Shown one piece after another: positions 35,447 through 45,424 of a DNA stretch of 64,000 bases. This stretch comes from Leptospira harrisiae (GTDB lineage Bacteria; Spirochaetota; Leptospiria; Leptospirales; Leptospiraceae). The first letter of the stretch is position 1. The number at the start of each line of letters is the position of its first letter. The stretch is taken from assembly GCF_002811945.1 (NCBI RefSeq), contig NZ_NPDX01000001.1, positions 248,001 to 312,000 of the forward strand, given 5' to 3'. The notes beneath the pieces are model-generated. The model was not told the DNA's origin, did not search any database, and saw nothing but the letters and a program-made list of their open reading frames with translations. Both the position numbers and the translations under genes were made by a program.

Positions 35447-37843
35447 ATGAGCATACGTTACAAATTCTTATTAATATTGAGTGTGAGTCAAATTCTTCTT
35501 GTAATAGCTCTCACTACCAGCTTTGCCTACCTCTTGCAATCGGTTAAAAATATACCACAAACTCAGCGAGCGGAGGATCTCTCACGAAATTTTCAACGAG
35601 AACTGGAATTTAAAGAAGAAAAACTGCGTTTGTTATTAGAAGAAATTACATTTAACTCCCAAACTCGTGGAATTTTGGAAAGAGGACTTACGGATCGGAA
35701 TGTTCTCTCCAAGGAACTCCCTTACTTACAACAAATTTTGAAAAGATATGGCCTTTCTATTTTCGAAATTGGCGACAACCAAGGAAAGGTTTTGTTTCGT
35801 GTGCATCGTCCAAAAGATTTTGGAGATGATAAAAAAAATCAACCGATCATTCGGAATGCACTCAACGGACAATCGACCGCTGCACTAGAAGATGGTCATA
35901 GTGGTCTCGGATTTCGTTTGGCAGCACCGCTTTTTGGACGTGGCACCATTCTCATTGGACAAGTTGTCGATGATAATTTTACCAAAACTATTTCGAAAGA
36001 CAATCGCATTCATTTAGCAATTTTTCAAGCAGGAAAAGTAAAAACGATTGGATCAGGTATGATTCGTTTGGTGATGAATGAAAAACCAGAATTGTTATTA
36101 GAAGAACAAAGATTTCATTTTCAAAGTAAACCATACTATTTAGTTAAAATTCCTTATGTTGGCAATTCAGAATCAGTGAAACAATTAGTGTTTCATGTGA
36201 TGATTGATGAAAACGAAGTAGAATCGAAAACTTGGAAAATTTGGTCATTTTTTGTTGTCGCATCATTAATATTATGCGGTGTCATTTTCCTAATATCCTT
36301 TTTGTTTTCTCGTGACATGGTTGAAGCAATTAAACTACTTACTACGGCCATGGTAGATTTAGATCAGTGGAAACCAGAAACTCTGCCAACTCATCGAAGT
36401 GATGAAATTGGACAAATGGGAAGGGTTTTTGTTGAAATGAAAGAGGAGTTGTCGGAACACCAAAATCATTTGGAAGAAATGGTAGATCAAAGAACCAGAG
36501 AATTAAATGAAACTTTATCTGAGATGCAAAAACTCCAAGATAAACAAGATGGTGATTATTTTTTAACATCACTTCTTATTAAACCTTTGCGCGGTTCATT
36601 TTCCAAATCAGAAACAGTATCTATTAAAATTTTTGAAAGACAAATGAAACAGTTCAAATTCAGAAACAAACAATCTGAAATTGGTGGTGATCTTTCGGTT
36701 TCTGACTCCATATACTTAATGGGGAAAAAATATACAGTTTTCTTAAATGCAGATGCCATGGGTAAGTCCATCCAAGGAGCAGGTGGAGCTCTTGTGATGG
36801 GAACTGTTTTTAAATCGATTATCACTCGAACACAAAAGTTACGTTTTATGCAAGACAGACATCCTGAACGTTGGTTAAAGGAATGTTTTCAAGAAGTTCA
36901 TAACGTCTTCATTAGTTTTGATGGTCACATGTTACTTTCCGCAATTTTAGGGTTAGTTGATGAAGAAACTGGCACCTTATATTATATCAATGCGGAACAT
37001 CCTTGGATTGTTTTGTTTCGAGATGGAAATGCAAGTTTTCTCGAAAATGAACATTCATTAAGAAAGATTGGTTTTACTGAAATGAGCGGTGATGAAGTTG
37101 TCATTCAAATTTATCCATTACGGCCGGGTGATGTATTAATATTGGGATCGGATGGACGTGACGATTTATTTGTAGGTCAATCTGGCGGAAACAGACTCAT
37201 CAATGACGATGAAACAGTATTTTTGCGACACGTTACCGAAGGTGGCGGTGATTTAAGTTTAATTTGTAAAGCTATGTTACAATTTGGAGATCTTACTGAT
37301 GACTTGAGTTTGATGAGAATTGCTTTTTTGGAAGAAGTAGCATATGCTGCAAAAGAATCAACAAAACCTAATGTTTATTATCAAATGTTAGGTGAAGGAA
37401 TTCAATCCTATCGTGACGGGGAATGGAACAATGCAATTTTTGCTTTAGAACTCGCGTTGGATTCAGAACCAGATGATCTTTATTGTTTAAGAGAGTTATC
37501 TAAATTGTATATGAAATCGAAGGATTATGAGAAGGCAATTGAACTTGCTAATCGGTATTTACAATTGAATCCAGGGGACACTGACTTTTTGTTTTATATT
37601 GCTTATGCACATAAACAAAGAAGAGACTTTGTTTTGGCCACTGACTTTGCAGAAAGACTCCGATTTCGGGATCCGAAAAATTTTAATAACCTTTTGTTAC
37701 TTGCAGAGATACTTATGCATCGCAGGGACATTGAACGATCCAAGGAAGTTTTGTTGGCATTGCAGGAAATGGCACCTGAAAATCCTAAATTGATGAAATT
37801 AAAAAACTTTTGGAAGAAAATGGTAACTACTTCAGTCAGCTGA
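35447..37843 (+). CDS. Membrane SpoIIE-type phosphatase with sensor, HAMP and TPR domains
   Basis: A 798-aa signalling protein. TM1 (about 8-30), an extracytoplasmic Cache-like sensor (31-262) and TM2 (264-288) are followed by a HAMP linker and coiled coil (290-365). A SpoIIE/PP2C phosphatase domain (about 400-640) has EIGGDL and NADAMGKS metal motifs, and four or so TPRs (655-790) end the protein. Such phosphatases dephosphorylate STAS-domain antagonists, and one is encoded right after it on the other strand (37845). TPR at the C-terminus is an unusual add-on. Confidence 0.9.
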   Translation: MSIRYKFLLILSVSQILLVIALTTSFAYLLQSVKNIPQTQRAEDLSRNFQRELEFKEEKLRLLLEEITFNSQTRGILERGLTDRNVLSKELPYLQQILKRYGLSIFEIGDNQGKVLFRVHRPKDFGDDKKNQPIIRNALNGQSTAALEDGHSGLGFRLAAPLFGRGTILIGQVVDDNFTKTISKDNRIHLAIFQAGKVKTIGSGMIRLVMNEKPELLLEEQRFHFQSKPYYLVKIPYVGNSESVKQLVFHVMIDENEVESKTWKIWSFFVVASLILCGVIFLISFLFSRDMVEAIKLLTTAMVDLDQWKPETLPTHRSDEIGQMGRVFVEMKEELSEHQNHLEEMVDQRTRELNETLSEMQKLQDKQDGDYFLTSLLIKPLRGSFSKSETVSIKIFERQMKQFKFRNKQSEIGGDLSVSDSIYLMGKKYTVFLNADAMGKSIQGAGGALVMGTVFKSIITRTQKLRFMQDRHPERWLKECFQEVHNVFISFDGHMLLSAILGLVDEETGTLYYINAEHPWIVLFRDGNASFLENEHSLRKIGFTEMSGDEVVIQIYPLRPGDVLILGSDGRDDLFVGQSGGNRLINDDETVFLRHVTEGGGDLSLICKAMLQFGDLTDDLSLMRIAFLEEVAYAAKESTKPNVYYQMLGEGIQSYRDGEWNNAIFALELALDSEPDDLYCLRELSKLYMKSKDYEKAIELANRYLQLNPGDTDFLFYIAYAHKQRRDFVLATDFAERLRFRDPKNFNNLLLLAEILMHRRDIERSKEVLLALQEMAPENPKLMKLKNFWKKMVTTSVS

Positions 37844-37844
37844 G

Positions 37845-38180
37845 TTATTTGAAGGAATTGATAGCATCTTCCGTACTTTCAAATATTTGAATGACGGAAG
37901 ATATTTTGGAAATTCGAAAAATTTGCCTGATCGTTTTAGAAACATTAACAATTCTTAGGCCACCGCCTAACTCTGTCAATTTATCGTTTAAAGACATGAT
38001 CAAACCAAATCCGGAAGAATCAATAAAACTGACCCCTTCCAAATCGAAGATAAATCGATGTTCTTCTTGAGAAGAAGATTCTTTGATCCTTTCCTTGAGT
38101 ATGCCGGCATTTAACATATCTAAGTTGCCGAATAACTTCAGAACAACAATGCCATCGAATTTTGATTCTGTATATTCCAT
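37845..38180 (-). CDS. STAS-domain anti-sigma factor antagonist
   Basis: A 111-aa SpoIIAA/RsbV-like protein. The phosphorylation loop FIDSSGFG places S56 at the position of SpoIIAA Ser58. The rest matches the STAS fold (FDGIVVLKLFGNLDML at the N-terminus, GGGLRIVNVSKTIRQIF near the C-terminus). Its gene converges with the SpoIIE phosphatase gene, 1 bp between stops, making it the obvious candidate substrate. No anti-sigma kinase gene is nearby. Confidence 0.9.
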   Translation of the reverse strand: MEYTESKFDGIVVLKLFGNLDMLNAGILKERIKESSSQEEHRFIFDLEGVSFIDSSGFGLIMSLNDKLTELGGGLRIVNVSKTIRQIFRISKISSVIQIFESTEDAINSFK

Positions 38181-38224
38181 TGAACCGCTTTGAGAATAGC
38201 CAATTTTAGGAATTGGTCAATAGA

Positions 38225-40273
38225 TTAATTCACAAACTTGTCCCATTTTTCTTCAACCGAGATTGATCTAAGAATCCGCCAAATGAGTTTAGAGCCATTT
38301 TCCGAATTGGTCATAATGACCACTCCATATCCTTTTTCTGTGTTAAAAAGGGCAAGCGACTTATGTCCCTTTGTATGCCCCCCATGGAAGAAATATTCCG
38401 TTCTACCAGTCCGGTTTAAGAAAAATCCATGTGCTACCAATGCATGAACTGTTAGGTTTGCCGCACTCATTTTGGGTGATAAGAGGTATTCTGCAGATTC
38501 TTTTGTGAGAAAAGTTGATTTTCCTTGTTTTGCTTTTGCGACTTCTGAAAATAAAAATCCAACTTCTTCTGGAGTAGTCCAAAGGCCACCTGAAGACAAC
38601 TCAGGTGTGACAAAAGTTTTTTGCGGCAGTATAATTCCTTGTTCATCGTATCCGTCGCAACGGTCATCTTGTTTGTTTAAATTTTGTCGAAAGGTGCTAC
38701 GTGTCATATGTAAGGGTTGGAAAACCACTTCCGACATAAGGTTTTGAAATGACTTTCCCGTTCGTTCGGTGAGTATTTCTTGTACTATGCTGTAACCACC
38801 ACCTGAATATCTAGATTTAGTTCCAGGTTTGTAATATAACGTTAGGCCATTTCCTTTAGTTGTATAAGTATCCTTTAATTCGCGTAAGTGTTTTTTTCCC
38901 GAGTTGATTGGGTCATCCCAATTTCCCTTTTCATTAAGTCCACTTGTATGGGAGAGTAATAAATCAAGATTTACTAGAGATTTTCTTTTCCCTTTCGGTA
39001 CGGATACTTTGTATTGTTTTAACTTGCCAATCCAATTGGAGTATAAGTCAAGTTGGTTTTCTTCAACTAATCGAAGTGTTGCGGTCGCAGTCATTGTTTT
39101 TGATAATGATCCAGCACGAAAAAGAGTATGTTGAGTTTTTGTTCCATACATTTTTTTCCAACTCAAAGTATGATTCCTGAATACGGCTATCCCTAGGGAT
39201 GGAACTTTTTCTTCTTTCATCAAATCTTCAATGTAAACTTCGTTTGGAAGGTTTGTTCTTTTTTTAAGATTTAATTTTTTTGCATCAAAAATAATTTCGG
39301 TAAGTGCTGATTTAACAGAAGATAAATCACCTTTGCTACTTCCATATGGGCTAATGATGGTGATGAAAATTCTACTTTTTAAATCATGGTATACAAAGTT
39401 TGAAATTCCTTTTTCTTTTCCATAAGTCCAATAAAAATAATCTCCAACAAAAATTCCTTCGCCGAACGCAATTGGATCTTCTGAGATAGAATCTGAAAGG
39501 ACTGTCTTTTTGATAATAGTATCTCTAGAGAGTTTTGAAATTAGTTTTGGTTTTTTTAATTCTTCACTAAATAAAACAAGATCTTCTGGTGTTGAATAGA
39601 TCCCGCTATTTCCAATTAAAACTTCATTGGAATCAACTGTTGTATTTAACATTTCCAGAGGGACAAAGATTGATCCTTTTAAGTAATTAGCATAGGAGAT
39701 TCCAGAAACCTTTTCTATAATATAAGATAAAAGGAAATAATCAAGGCGAGTGTACTTCCAGTATTCTCCAGGAGTAAAGGCAGGTTTTAGTTTGGATTCT
39801 AAAAATAACCTTTTGATATCATCTCGTTTTAAATGAGTTTTTTCTATATCAAAGTTTGGAAAGAACTCAATGATTTTTGGTAACCCAGAAGTATGACGTA
39901 ACAAATGGCCAATGGTGACTTTGGAATTAGGAAACCACTTAAGGTGTTTGGAAACAGGATCTGATAGCGAAATTTTTTTTTCTTCTTCAAGTTTGTGTAT
40001 GGCAAATGAGGTATATGTTTTTGTAGATTCACCTAACGGGAAATTACGTTTTTTATAAAGTTGTAATCTCTTTCTTTTTTTACCTACATAAATGGATTCT
40101 CTAAATAAAATATTGTCGTCCTGCGAAATTAGTACAACTCCCTGAAAACCTTCTTGTTTGATTTTTTTTCGAATTTTTTCTTTTGTTTCTTCTGAAAAGG
40201 AACCAATTCCGGGTTCAGAACAGTTAAACATGATAAAACTGAAAAGAACCCCGATGATGATCCGAAAGCACAT
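38225..40273 (-). CDS. Lipoprotein with two tandem serine beta-lactamase-like domains, first one degenerate
   Basis: A 682-aa protein with lipobox FNC (C18). Both halves (about 28-330 and 340-670) are beta-lactamase/penicillin-binding-protein-like. The second has a complete set: SLSK with S389 and K392, YSG at 489-491 and HGG at 630-632. In the first, the matching segment GESTKT puts E82 where the nucleophilic serine should be (K85 kept), and the tyrosine motif reads YTR. So only the second domain looks catalytic. Likely a peptidase or esterase on the periplasmic face. Followed 16 bp upstream by gpmI on the same strand. Confidence 0.82.
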   Translation of the reverse strand: MCFRIIIGVLFSFIMFNCSEPGIGSFSEETKEKIRKKIKQEGFQGVVLISQDDNILFRESIYVGKKRKRLQLYKKRNFPLGESTKTYTSFAIHKLEEEKKISLSDPVSKHLKWFPNSKVTIGHLLRHTSGLPKIIEFFPNFDIEKTHLKRDDIKRLFLESKLKPAFTPGEYWKYTRLDYFLLSYIIEKVSGISYANYLKGSIFVPLEMLNTTVDSNEVLIGNSGIYSTPEDLVLFSEELKKPKLISKLSRDTIIKKTVLSDSISEDPIAFGEGIFVGDYFYWTYGKEKGISNFVYHDLKSRIFITIISPYGSSKGDLSSVKSALTEIIFDAKKLNLKKRTNLPNEVYIEDLMKEEKVPSLGIAVFRNHTLSWKKMYGTKTQHTLFRAGSLSKTMTATATLRLVEENQLDLYSNWIGKLKQYKVSVPKGKRKSLVNLDLLLSHTSGLNEKGNWDDPINSGKKHLRELKDTYTTKGNGLTLYYKPGTKSRYSGGGYSIVQEILTERTGKSFQNLMSEVVFQPLHMTRSTFRQNLNKQDDRCDGYDEQGIILPQKTFVTPELSSGGLWTTPEEVGFLFSEVAKAKQGKSTFLTKESAEYLLSPKMSAANLTVHALVAHGFFLNRTGRTEYFFHGGHTKGHKSLALFNTEKGYGVVIMTNSENGSKLIWRILRSISVEEKWDKFVN

Positions 40274-40289
40274 AATGGTTATTGAGAAC

Positions 40290-41942
40290 TTAGTCCCTTA
40301 CGATTAGACTTGGATGGTATCCTTCTGGTGCTTCAAATCCTAAAAGATCCATCATAGTTGCTGCAACATTCGCTAGACCTTTCTCTTCAAGGTTTTGATT
40401 GAGTTGAATTTTTCCTTTAGGATCATAAAGAACAAATTGAACTGGATTGAGAGTATGGCTCGTTTTAGGAACAGGTTTTCCGTCCTTTGCAGTTTCTGCC
40501 GTTCCTTTTTTGTTTAGTTGGTACATTTCGTCCGCATTTCCATGATCAGCGGTAATACATAAAACGGTACCAGTTTCATCACAGATTTTTTTTACTCTAT
40601 CTAAGCAGACATCTAGATATTCTAATCCGCGAACGGTAGCATCCATATTTCCCGTATGCCCCACCATATCGCCGTTAGCATAATTGACTCTCAAAAATGG
40701 AAATTTATGTGAAGTCAATGCTAACACCAAATTGTCAGTGATTTCTTTTGCTTTCATTTCTGGCTTTTGATCAAAAGGAATAATGTCTGATTTTACTTCT
40801 TCGTAGGTTTCTAAAGTTTGATTAAAGTAACCTGATTTGTTTCCATTCCAAAAGAAAGTTACATGTCCATACTTTTGAGTTTCCGAGAGCGCATATTGTG
40901 CAATTCCTTCATTGGCAAAGTATTCACCCATGGTGCGGTCAATTGTTGGAGGAGCAACTAAATACTGTTTGGGGATGAAAAGATCGCCATCATATTGCAT
41001 CATACCTGCATATTCAATTTTGGGAAATCGTTTCCGATTGAAATTGGTTAATTTTTCTTCAGTAAATGCTCTTGAAATTTCTATGGCACGGTCGCCGCGA
41101 AAATTGAAGAATATTACTGAATCGTTATCTTCTACTTTGCCAACTGGTTTTCCATTGGTGTCTGTTATAACAAAACCTGGGAGGTATTGGTCGATGACAG
41201 AAGGGTTTTCTGTTCTAAAGGTTTCAATGGCTTCTTTTGCCGATTTAAATTGACGACCTTCACCCTCTACATGATGGTTCCAACCTCTTTCTACCATAGA
41301 CCAATCTGCATCGTAACGATCCATAGTAAGTTCCATTCTTCCACCACCGGAAGCAATTTGGATATCGACTCCATTTTTGCGGTGAGTTTCTAAATATTCT
41401 TCGAAAGGATTTAGATAATCTAACGCTGATTTTTCGGGAACGTCTCTTCCATCTAACAGGATGTGCAGTCTTATTTTTTTGATATTTTCTTTTATGGCAT
41501 GATTGATGAGAGCTCTTAGGTGATCAATATGGCTATGCACATTTCCGTCTGAAAACAGTCCAAGAAAATGGAGTGTGGATTGATTGGAGTTACAGTTGGA
41601 TATACATTTTTTCCAAATTGGCCCAAGAAACAAACTTCCATTTTCGATTGATTGGGATACTAGTTTTGCACCTTGATCAAAAATTCTGCCTGATCCTAAA
41701 ACATTATGCCCAACTTCTGAATTGCCCATGTCTTCATCACTAGGCATTCCTACCGCAGTTCCATGTGCTTTTAATAAAACGGTAGGATGTGTTTTCCAGA
41801 GACCTTTTAAGACAGGCATATTTGCTTTTGCTACTGCGTTGCCGTTTTCATATCCTTTCTCTGTGAATCCAACTCCATCTAAGATGATCAGTAAAACTTG
41901 TTTGGTCAATGGACCATTTTTTTGTTTTTTTAGAGTTAACAT
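40290..41942 (-). CDS. gpmI: 2,3-bisphosphoglycerate-independent phosphoglycerate mutase
   Basis: Glycolytic enzyme interconverting 3- and 2-phosphoglycerate via a phosphoserine, dependent on manganese. The catalytic serine is S75 in MGNSEVGH. The first metal site is LILDGVG (about 18-25) and the second is TADHGNAD near residue 465; LLDGRDVP and FNFRGDRA are also as in GpmI. The 550-aa length is slightly above usual because of a 14-residue N-terminal extension before LLIILDG. Confidence 0.95.
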   Translation of the reverse strand: MLTLKKQKNGPLTKQVLLIILDGVGFTEKGYENGNAVAKANMPVLKGLWKTHPTVLLKAHGTAVGMPSDEDMGNSEVGHNVLGSGRIFDQGAKLVSQSIENGSLFLGPIWKKCISNCNSNQSTLHFLGLFSDGNVHSHIDHLRALINHAIKENIKKIRLHILLDGRDVPEKSALDYLNPFEEYLETHRKNGVDIQIASGGGRMELTMDRYDADWSMVERGWNHHVEGEGRQFKSAKEAIETFRTENPSVIDQYLPGFVITDTNGKPVGKVEDNDSVIFFNFRGDRAIEISRAFTEEKLTNFNRKRFPKIEYAGMMQYDGDLFIPKQYLVAPPTIDRTMGEYFANEGIAQYALSETQKYGHVTFFWNGNKSGYFNQTLETYEEVKSDIIPFDQKPEMKAKEITDNLVLALTSHKFPFLRVNYANGDMVGHTGNMDATVRGLEYLDVCLDRVKKICDETGTVLCITADHGNADEMYQLNKKGTAETAKDGKPVPKTSHTLNPVQFVLYDPKGKIQLNQNLEEKGLANVAATMMDLLGFEAPEGYHPSLIVRD

Positions 41943-41977
41943 AAATTAGATTCCCCTGTCTTTTTCCATATTGAGAT

Positions 41978-43273
41978 TTATTGAAGATTTTGCAACTGGA
42001 AGATATCAAATGGTGTTAGTTCTACAGAACTTGGTATAGGATTTAAAAGTGCGTTTCCAAGATTCGTATCATATACATATATTCCTGGTCGATTGAAGTC
42101 AGTAGAACCTACCAACAATTTTCCTTCATTTGTTAATAGTAGGCCAGAAAGACTGATTCCTATATTGCCTGGAATTTGCAAAAGAGTGGCAATTCGCTCC
42201 CCAGTTCTTGGGCGAAAGGCTTGGACTGTTTTTGTGAATCCAGCATCGAGCACAGCTGCAAAACCTAATTCCTCATTTTTGATTTGAAACGCTAAAATGT
42301 CTCCACCAGCTATCTCCTCAGCAAAAAGACGGTTTGGATGAAATTGTCGAGTGCTTAAGCGAAACGCAATGATACCTGCATCAATTTGGGAAATAAATCC
42401 AACACGACCAACGCAAGACAATACTAGGTAAGGTTCGCCGAACAGATTTACTTTTTGAATTTTTGAACTAGGATTTCTATAAGGTATAGTATAAACAGCT
42501 CTGATTTGATTCAGGTTCATATCAATTTCAACCATGTAAGAATCAGAGTTAGGTGGTAAGTATCCAGAAACATCATTTCTGTCTAATCGTTGTAACAATA
42601 CAAACAAACTAGTTCCCTCTTGGATCATGTAAGACGATTCAACAGAACTATCGGGAATTCCAGAAGTGGAAAAGGTTTCCCTGAGTGAGGTAAATGAAAC
42701 GGCTCCAACTTTAGTCCCGTTGTACCTTGAATAAATCGCCAATTCATCAGAATTATAAAGACTAACAAAATACTTATCATTCCAAACAGAGATGTCTTGT
42801 GGGTTTTTACCTTGTCCTACACTAAACTCTTGTTCGGTGAAAAAGCCAAGCTGTGGATTTAATACTTGGATGCTATCGCGATTCAATCGATTGACTATAA
42901 AAACTTTATCACTAGTATATCTTCCCACTGCATCCGAGTGAATGGGAATCGAAGTGGGAAATGAGGTTAAAGAGTTTGGTTCGAATGTTTTGAATCTTCC
43001 ACCACTTGCAAAATCAGAGGTCACAACACCAACGGAAGTGGGAGATGCAGATAAAAATAAGAACTGGAAGAGATTCGGTTTTTCAATTTCCAATTGTGAA
43101 CAATGGAAATGAAGAAATAAAATGGGAGATATCCGAAGTGCGCATACCACCCGCGAAGGGTTGTATTTGAAATTCAAATATCGTGTGATAGGATATATCC
43201 GAAGTGCGTATATCACTCGCGAAAGGTTGTATTTGAAATAAAAATACAGAAAGTAATTGATTGTGCTTAACAT
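41978..43273 (-). CDS. Probable beta-propeller lipoprotein coupled to a TonB receptor, 431 aa
   Basis: Repeated beta-rich units such as DKVFIVNRLNRDSIQVLNP, GKNPQDISVWNDKYFVSLY and NEGKLLVGSTDFNRPGIYVYD suggest a YncE/NHL-like propeller. The ATG overlaps the receptor's TAA by one base (TAATG), so translation is coupled. A lipobox-like HFHC occurs only at residue 58, because a 22-codon duplicated segment occupies the N-terminus (see repeat at 43128-43239). A partner of the receptor in ligand uptake is likely; the ligand is unknown. Confidence 0.65.
   Translation of the reverse strand: MLSTINYFLYFYFKYNLSRVIYALRIYPITRYLNFKYNPSRVVCALRISPILFLHFHCSQLEIEKPNLFQFLFLSASPTSVGVVTSDFASGGRFKTFEPNSLTSFPTSIPIHSDAVGRYTSDKVFIVNRLNRDSIQVLNPQLGFFTEQEFSVGQGKNPQDISVWNDKYFVSLYNSDELAIYSRYNGTKVGAVSFTSLRETFSTSGIPDSSVESSYMIQEGTSLFVLLQRLDRNDVSGYLPPNSDSYMVEIDMNLNQIRAVYTIPYRNPSSKIQKVNLFGEPYLVLSCVGRVGFISQIDAGIIAFRLSTRQFHPNRLFAEEIAGGDILAFQIKNEELGFAAVLDAGFTKTVQAFRPRTGERIATLLQIPGNIGISLSGLLLTNEGKLLVGSTDFNRPGIYVYDTNLGNALLNPIPSSVELTPFDIFQLQNLQ
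43128..43239 (-). repeat. In-frame direct repeat, 66-bp period, inside the lipoprotein signal region
   Basis: Segments around 43128-43173 and 43192-43239 share about 43 bp with roughly five differences; the offset is exactly 66 bp, or 22 codons. On the coding strand each encodes FKYN(L/P)SRV..ALRI.PI. The two copies have diverged mostly at C/T positions. They separate the start codon from the hydrophobic stretch leading to the lipobox. Confidence 0.7.
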
Positions 43274-45342
43274 TAGAATCGATAACTCCCTGTAAAATAA
43301 TAACTGCGCCCCGGTAACGGATATCCCACCAAATCCTCTACCCGCTTGTCTGTTAAATTACGAACTTCCAATCCTAAAATCAATTCGTTTCCAGTTTCTA
43401 AATTTTTATAAGGTATGTATTGGATATAAAGATTCCAAAATTGCCGTGCGGGTAGATATCCTAAATATTCATTGGTTCTATCTCGAAAGTTGGCACCGAT
43501 GTATTGGTATTCCAATCCAATTTCGCCAAAATCTTTAAAAAACGCAAGTAAGGCACTTCCTTGGCTTTTAGATCTTAGTGGTAGATATTTTCCATTTAAC
43601 GATGGTGATTCGGAGTAGTTCCTTGCATCTTGGTACGTATAATTAAAGTTAAATTTGATTCCTTTGTTCCAAATCATATTGTGGCTTGTTTCCAAACCTC
43701 TTATGAGTGCTTGGTCTACGTTTTCTGGTCTAAGCGTAAATTGTGAATTTGGTAAAAACAAAATCATATCATAAATTCGTTTTTGAAAGATCGATATATC
43801 CGATTGGAATTTCCAATTGGCAAAGGGTTTTGTATTGAGGTAAAAACCAAAATCTCCGTTTCTACTTTGTTCTGGTCTTAATTTGGTGTTTCCAACGATG
43901 CTTCCTCGTTCTCCAAATAACTCTAAGAAGGTGGGAATTCGAAAATCTTTGCTAATATTACCGAGTGTACCAAATTCTAAATTTTCTTTTTTTATCCATA
44001 TGATTTTAATACCAAAACTTGGATTGGTGAATGATTGTTTGACATAAAAAACATCAGTAAGTGGATCTAAAAGTTGGTTTCGAACGCTAGTTTCGTCCTT
44101 ACCGTAACGATCTGTGTATTTTTCAAAACGAACTTGTGGAACTAAAAATAGTCGGTTAGAAAAAAATCTAATTTCATCTTGGAAGGTAGCACTTAAAGTA
44201 TCCCTTCGTTTTTTAGGTTCTTTTCGTTCTGTTTCGTGGTTGTATCGTTTTTCATATCGAGTAAAAAACTCTTGTTCTGTTTGGAAAGAAGTTCGAAAAA
44301 CTTGATTGTATTCTAATAAATATAAAGTGGGTGAGATTTGAAAGCCGTATTGGTTGGTTTTGGTATATGCATCAGGAGTTCCATAACTAAATTCTGATTT
44401 GGGATCAAAAAAATCATCTTTTGAAAAATTCCCGTAAGTTTTTGTTTCTAGTGTTAGGTTTTGTAAAAGAAATTCATTTGTTTCTGTTGTGATTGCGGAA
44501 GAAATTTTACTGAAAACTCGTTCCACAGCAACTGTCTGTCTGTTCCCTGGACCAGGTAACCCTTGTTTTCTGTGAATATAATCATTTAGAATGTTAATTT
44601 TTGTTTTTCCAAATTCAAGAGAGAGGTTTCCCGTAAAACCTGTTTTACGAAATTGTGCGTTTCTGCGAGTGTCAATCGTATCATCATAAGTATTAAACAA
44701 AACAGTGCCTTTGTTATTGAGATAACTAAAGTTTTGGTCAGATGTTTCTTGGAGAGCCTGCACAAAATAAGAACCACCGATAAATTGATCCATATGAGTG
44801 ACCGTTGCTTTTGCAGTTTTGAAACTTCCACCCATCAAGTTGATTCGTGTAATTGGTTTATCAATTTTTGATTTGGATACTAAGTTAATAGATCCACCTA
44901 TTGCAGATCCTGAAAATCCAGCAGGGGTACCTGATTTATAAATCTCAATTTTGTCTAAATTATCAAAAGGTAAATCTGCTAAATTAATTTCTCCACCCAT
45001 TGAATTGTTAATGGGGACACCATTCCAATATATTTTTGATTGGTTGGGATTGGTTCCTCTTAAGGATAATGTCGAATAAGATCCAAGTCCTCCATATTGT
45101 CTTATCCGAACTCCTGCTTCTCGGTTGAGTACATCGGGCAAACTCATATAGCGCGTGTTTGTTTGAGTTAAATCAATTTCTTTCTGAAAGCCTGTTGGGT
45201 TTTTAGCAAAGTTTGAATTTTTTGTTTGGGAGTCAACATTCGCCCGTATCTCCACTTCTTTCGTTTCTTTGTTTTGTGCAAAAATAGTAAAGGGTGCCAA
45301 ACTAAAACAAAGTAGAATCGTAAATCTGAAATTGGAAACCAT
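43273..45342 (-). CDS. TonB-dependent outer-membrane receptor
   Basis: Outer-membrane beta-barrel receptor for an unknown ligand, 689 aa. Signal peptide (FTILLCFSLAPFTIFAQ) at about 7-23. The plug domain at about 45-170 has LPDVLNREAGVRIRQYGG, SLRGTNPNQ and a GSAIGGSINLVSK end. The barrel ends in aromatic phenylalanine (SYYFTGSYRF), as needed for assembly. The compact size and plug resemble BtuB-like receptors. ATG 45342 is chosen because it gives a clean signal peptide; an ATG at 45426 would overlap the divergent kinase start. It is followed by a coupled lipoprotein gene. Confidence 0.85.
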   Translation of the reverse strand: MVSNFRFTILLCFSLAPFTIFAQNKETKEVEIRANVDSQTKNSNFAKNPTGFQKEIDLTQTNTRYMSLPDVLNREAGVRIRQYGGLGSYSTLSLRGTNPNQSKIYWNGVPINNSMGGEINLADLPFDNLDKIEIYKSGTPAGFSGSAIGGSINLVSKSKIDKPITRINLMGGSFKTAKATVTHMDQFIGGSYFVQALQETSDQNFSYLNNKGTVLFNTYDDTIDTRRNAQFRKTGFTGNLSLEFGKTKINILNDYIHRKQGLPGPGNRQTVAVERVFSKISSAITTETNEFLLQNLTLETKTYGNFSKDDFFDPKSEFSYGTPDAYTKTNQYGFQISPTLYLLEYNQVFRTSFQTEQEFFTRYEKRYNHETERKEPKKRRDTLSATFQDEIRFFSNRLFLVPQVRFEKYTDRYGKDETSVRNQLLDPLTDVFYVKQSFTNPSFGIKIIWIKKENLEFGTLGNISKDFRIPTFLELFGERGSIVGNTKLRPEQSRNGDFGFYLNTKPFANWKFQSDISIFQKRIYDMILFLPNSQFTLRPENVDQALIRGLETSHNMIWNKGIKFNFNYTYQDARNYSESPSLNGKYLPLRSKSQGSALLAFFKDFGEIGLEYQYIGANFRDRTNEYLGYLPARQFWNLYIQYIPYKNLETGNELILGLEVRNLTDKRVEDLVGYPLPGRSYYFTGSYRF

Positions 45343-45424
45343 TGAGGAGTATTTTCTCGGTACCTGCCAACCTGAAACATGAAAATTGAGTGTCAATTCC
45401 CTAAAGGAAAAAAGCATTGTCCCC

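Noticed and set aside
45343..45424. Cobalamin or other riboswitch before the TonB receptor
   Set aside because: Only 82 bp separate the divergent starts and no conserved box or multi-helix fold is visible.
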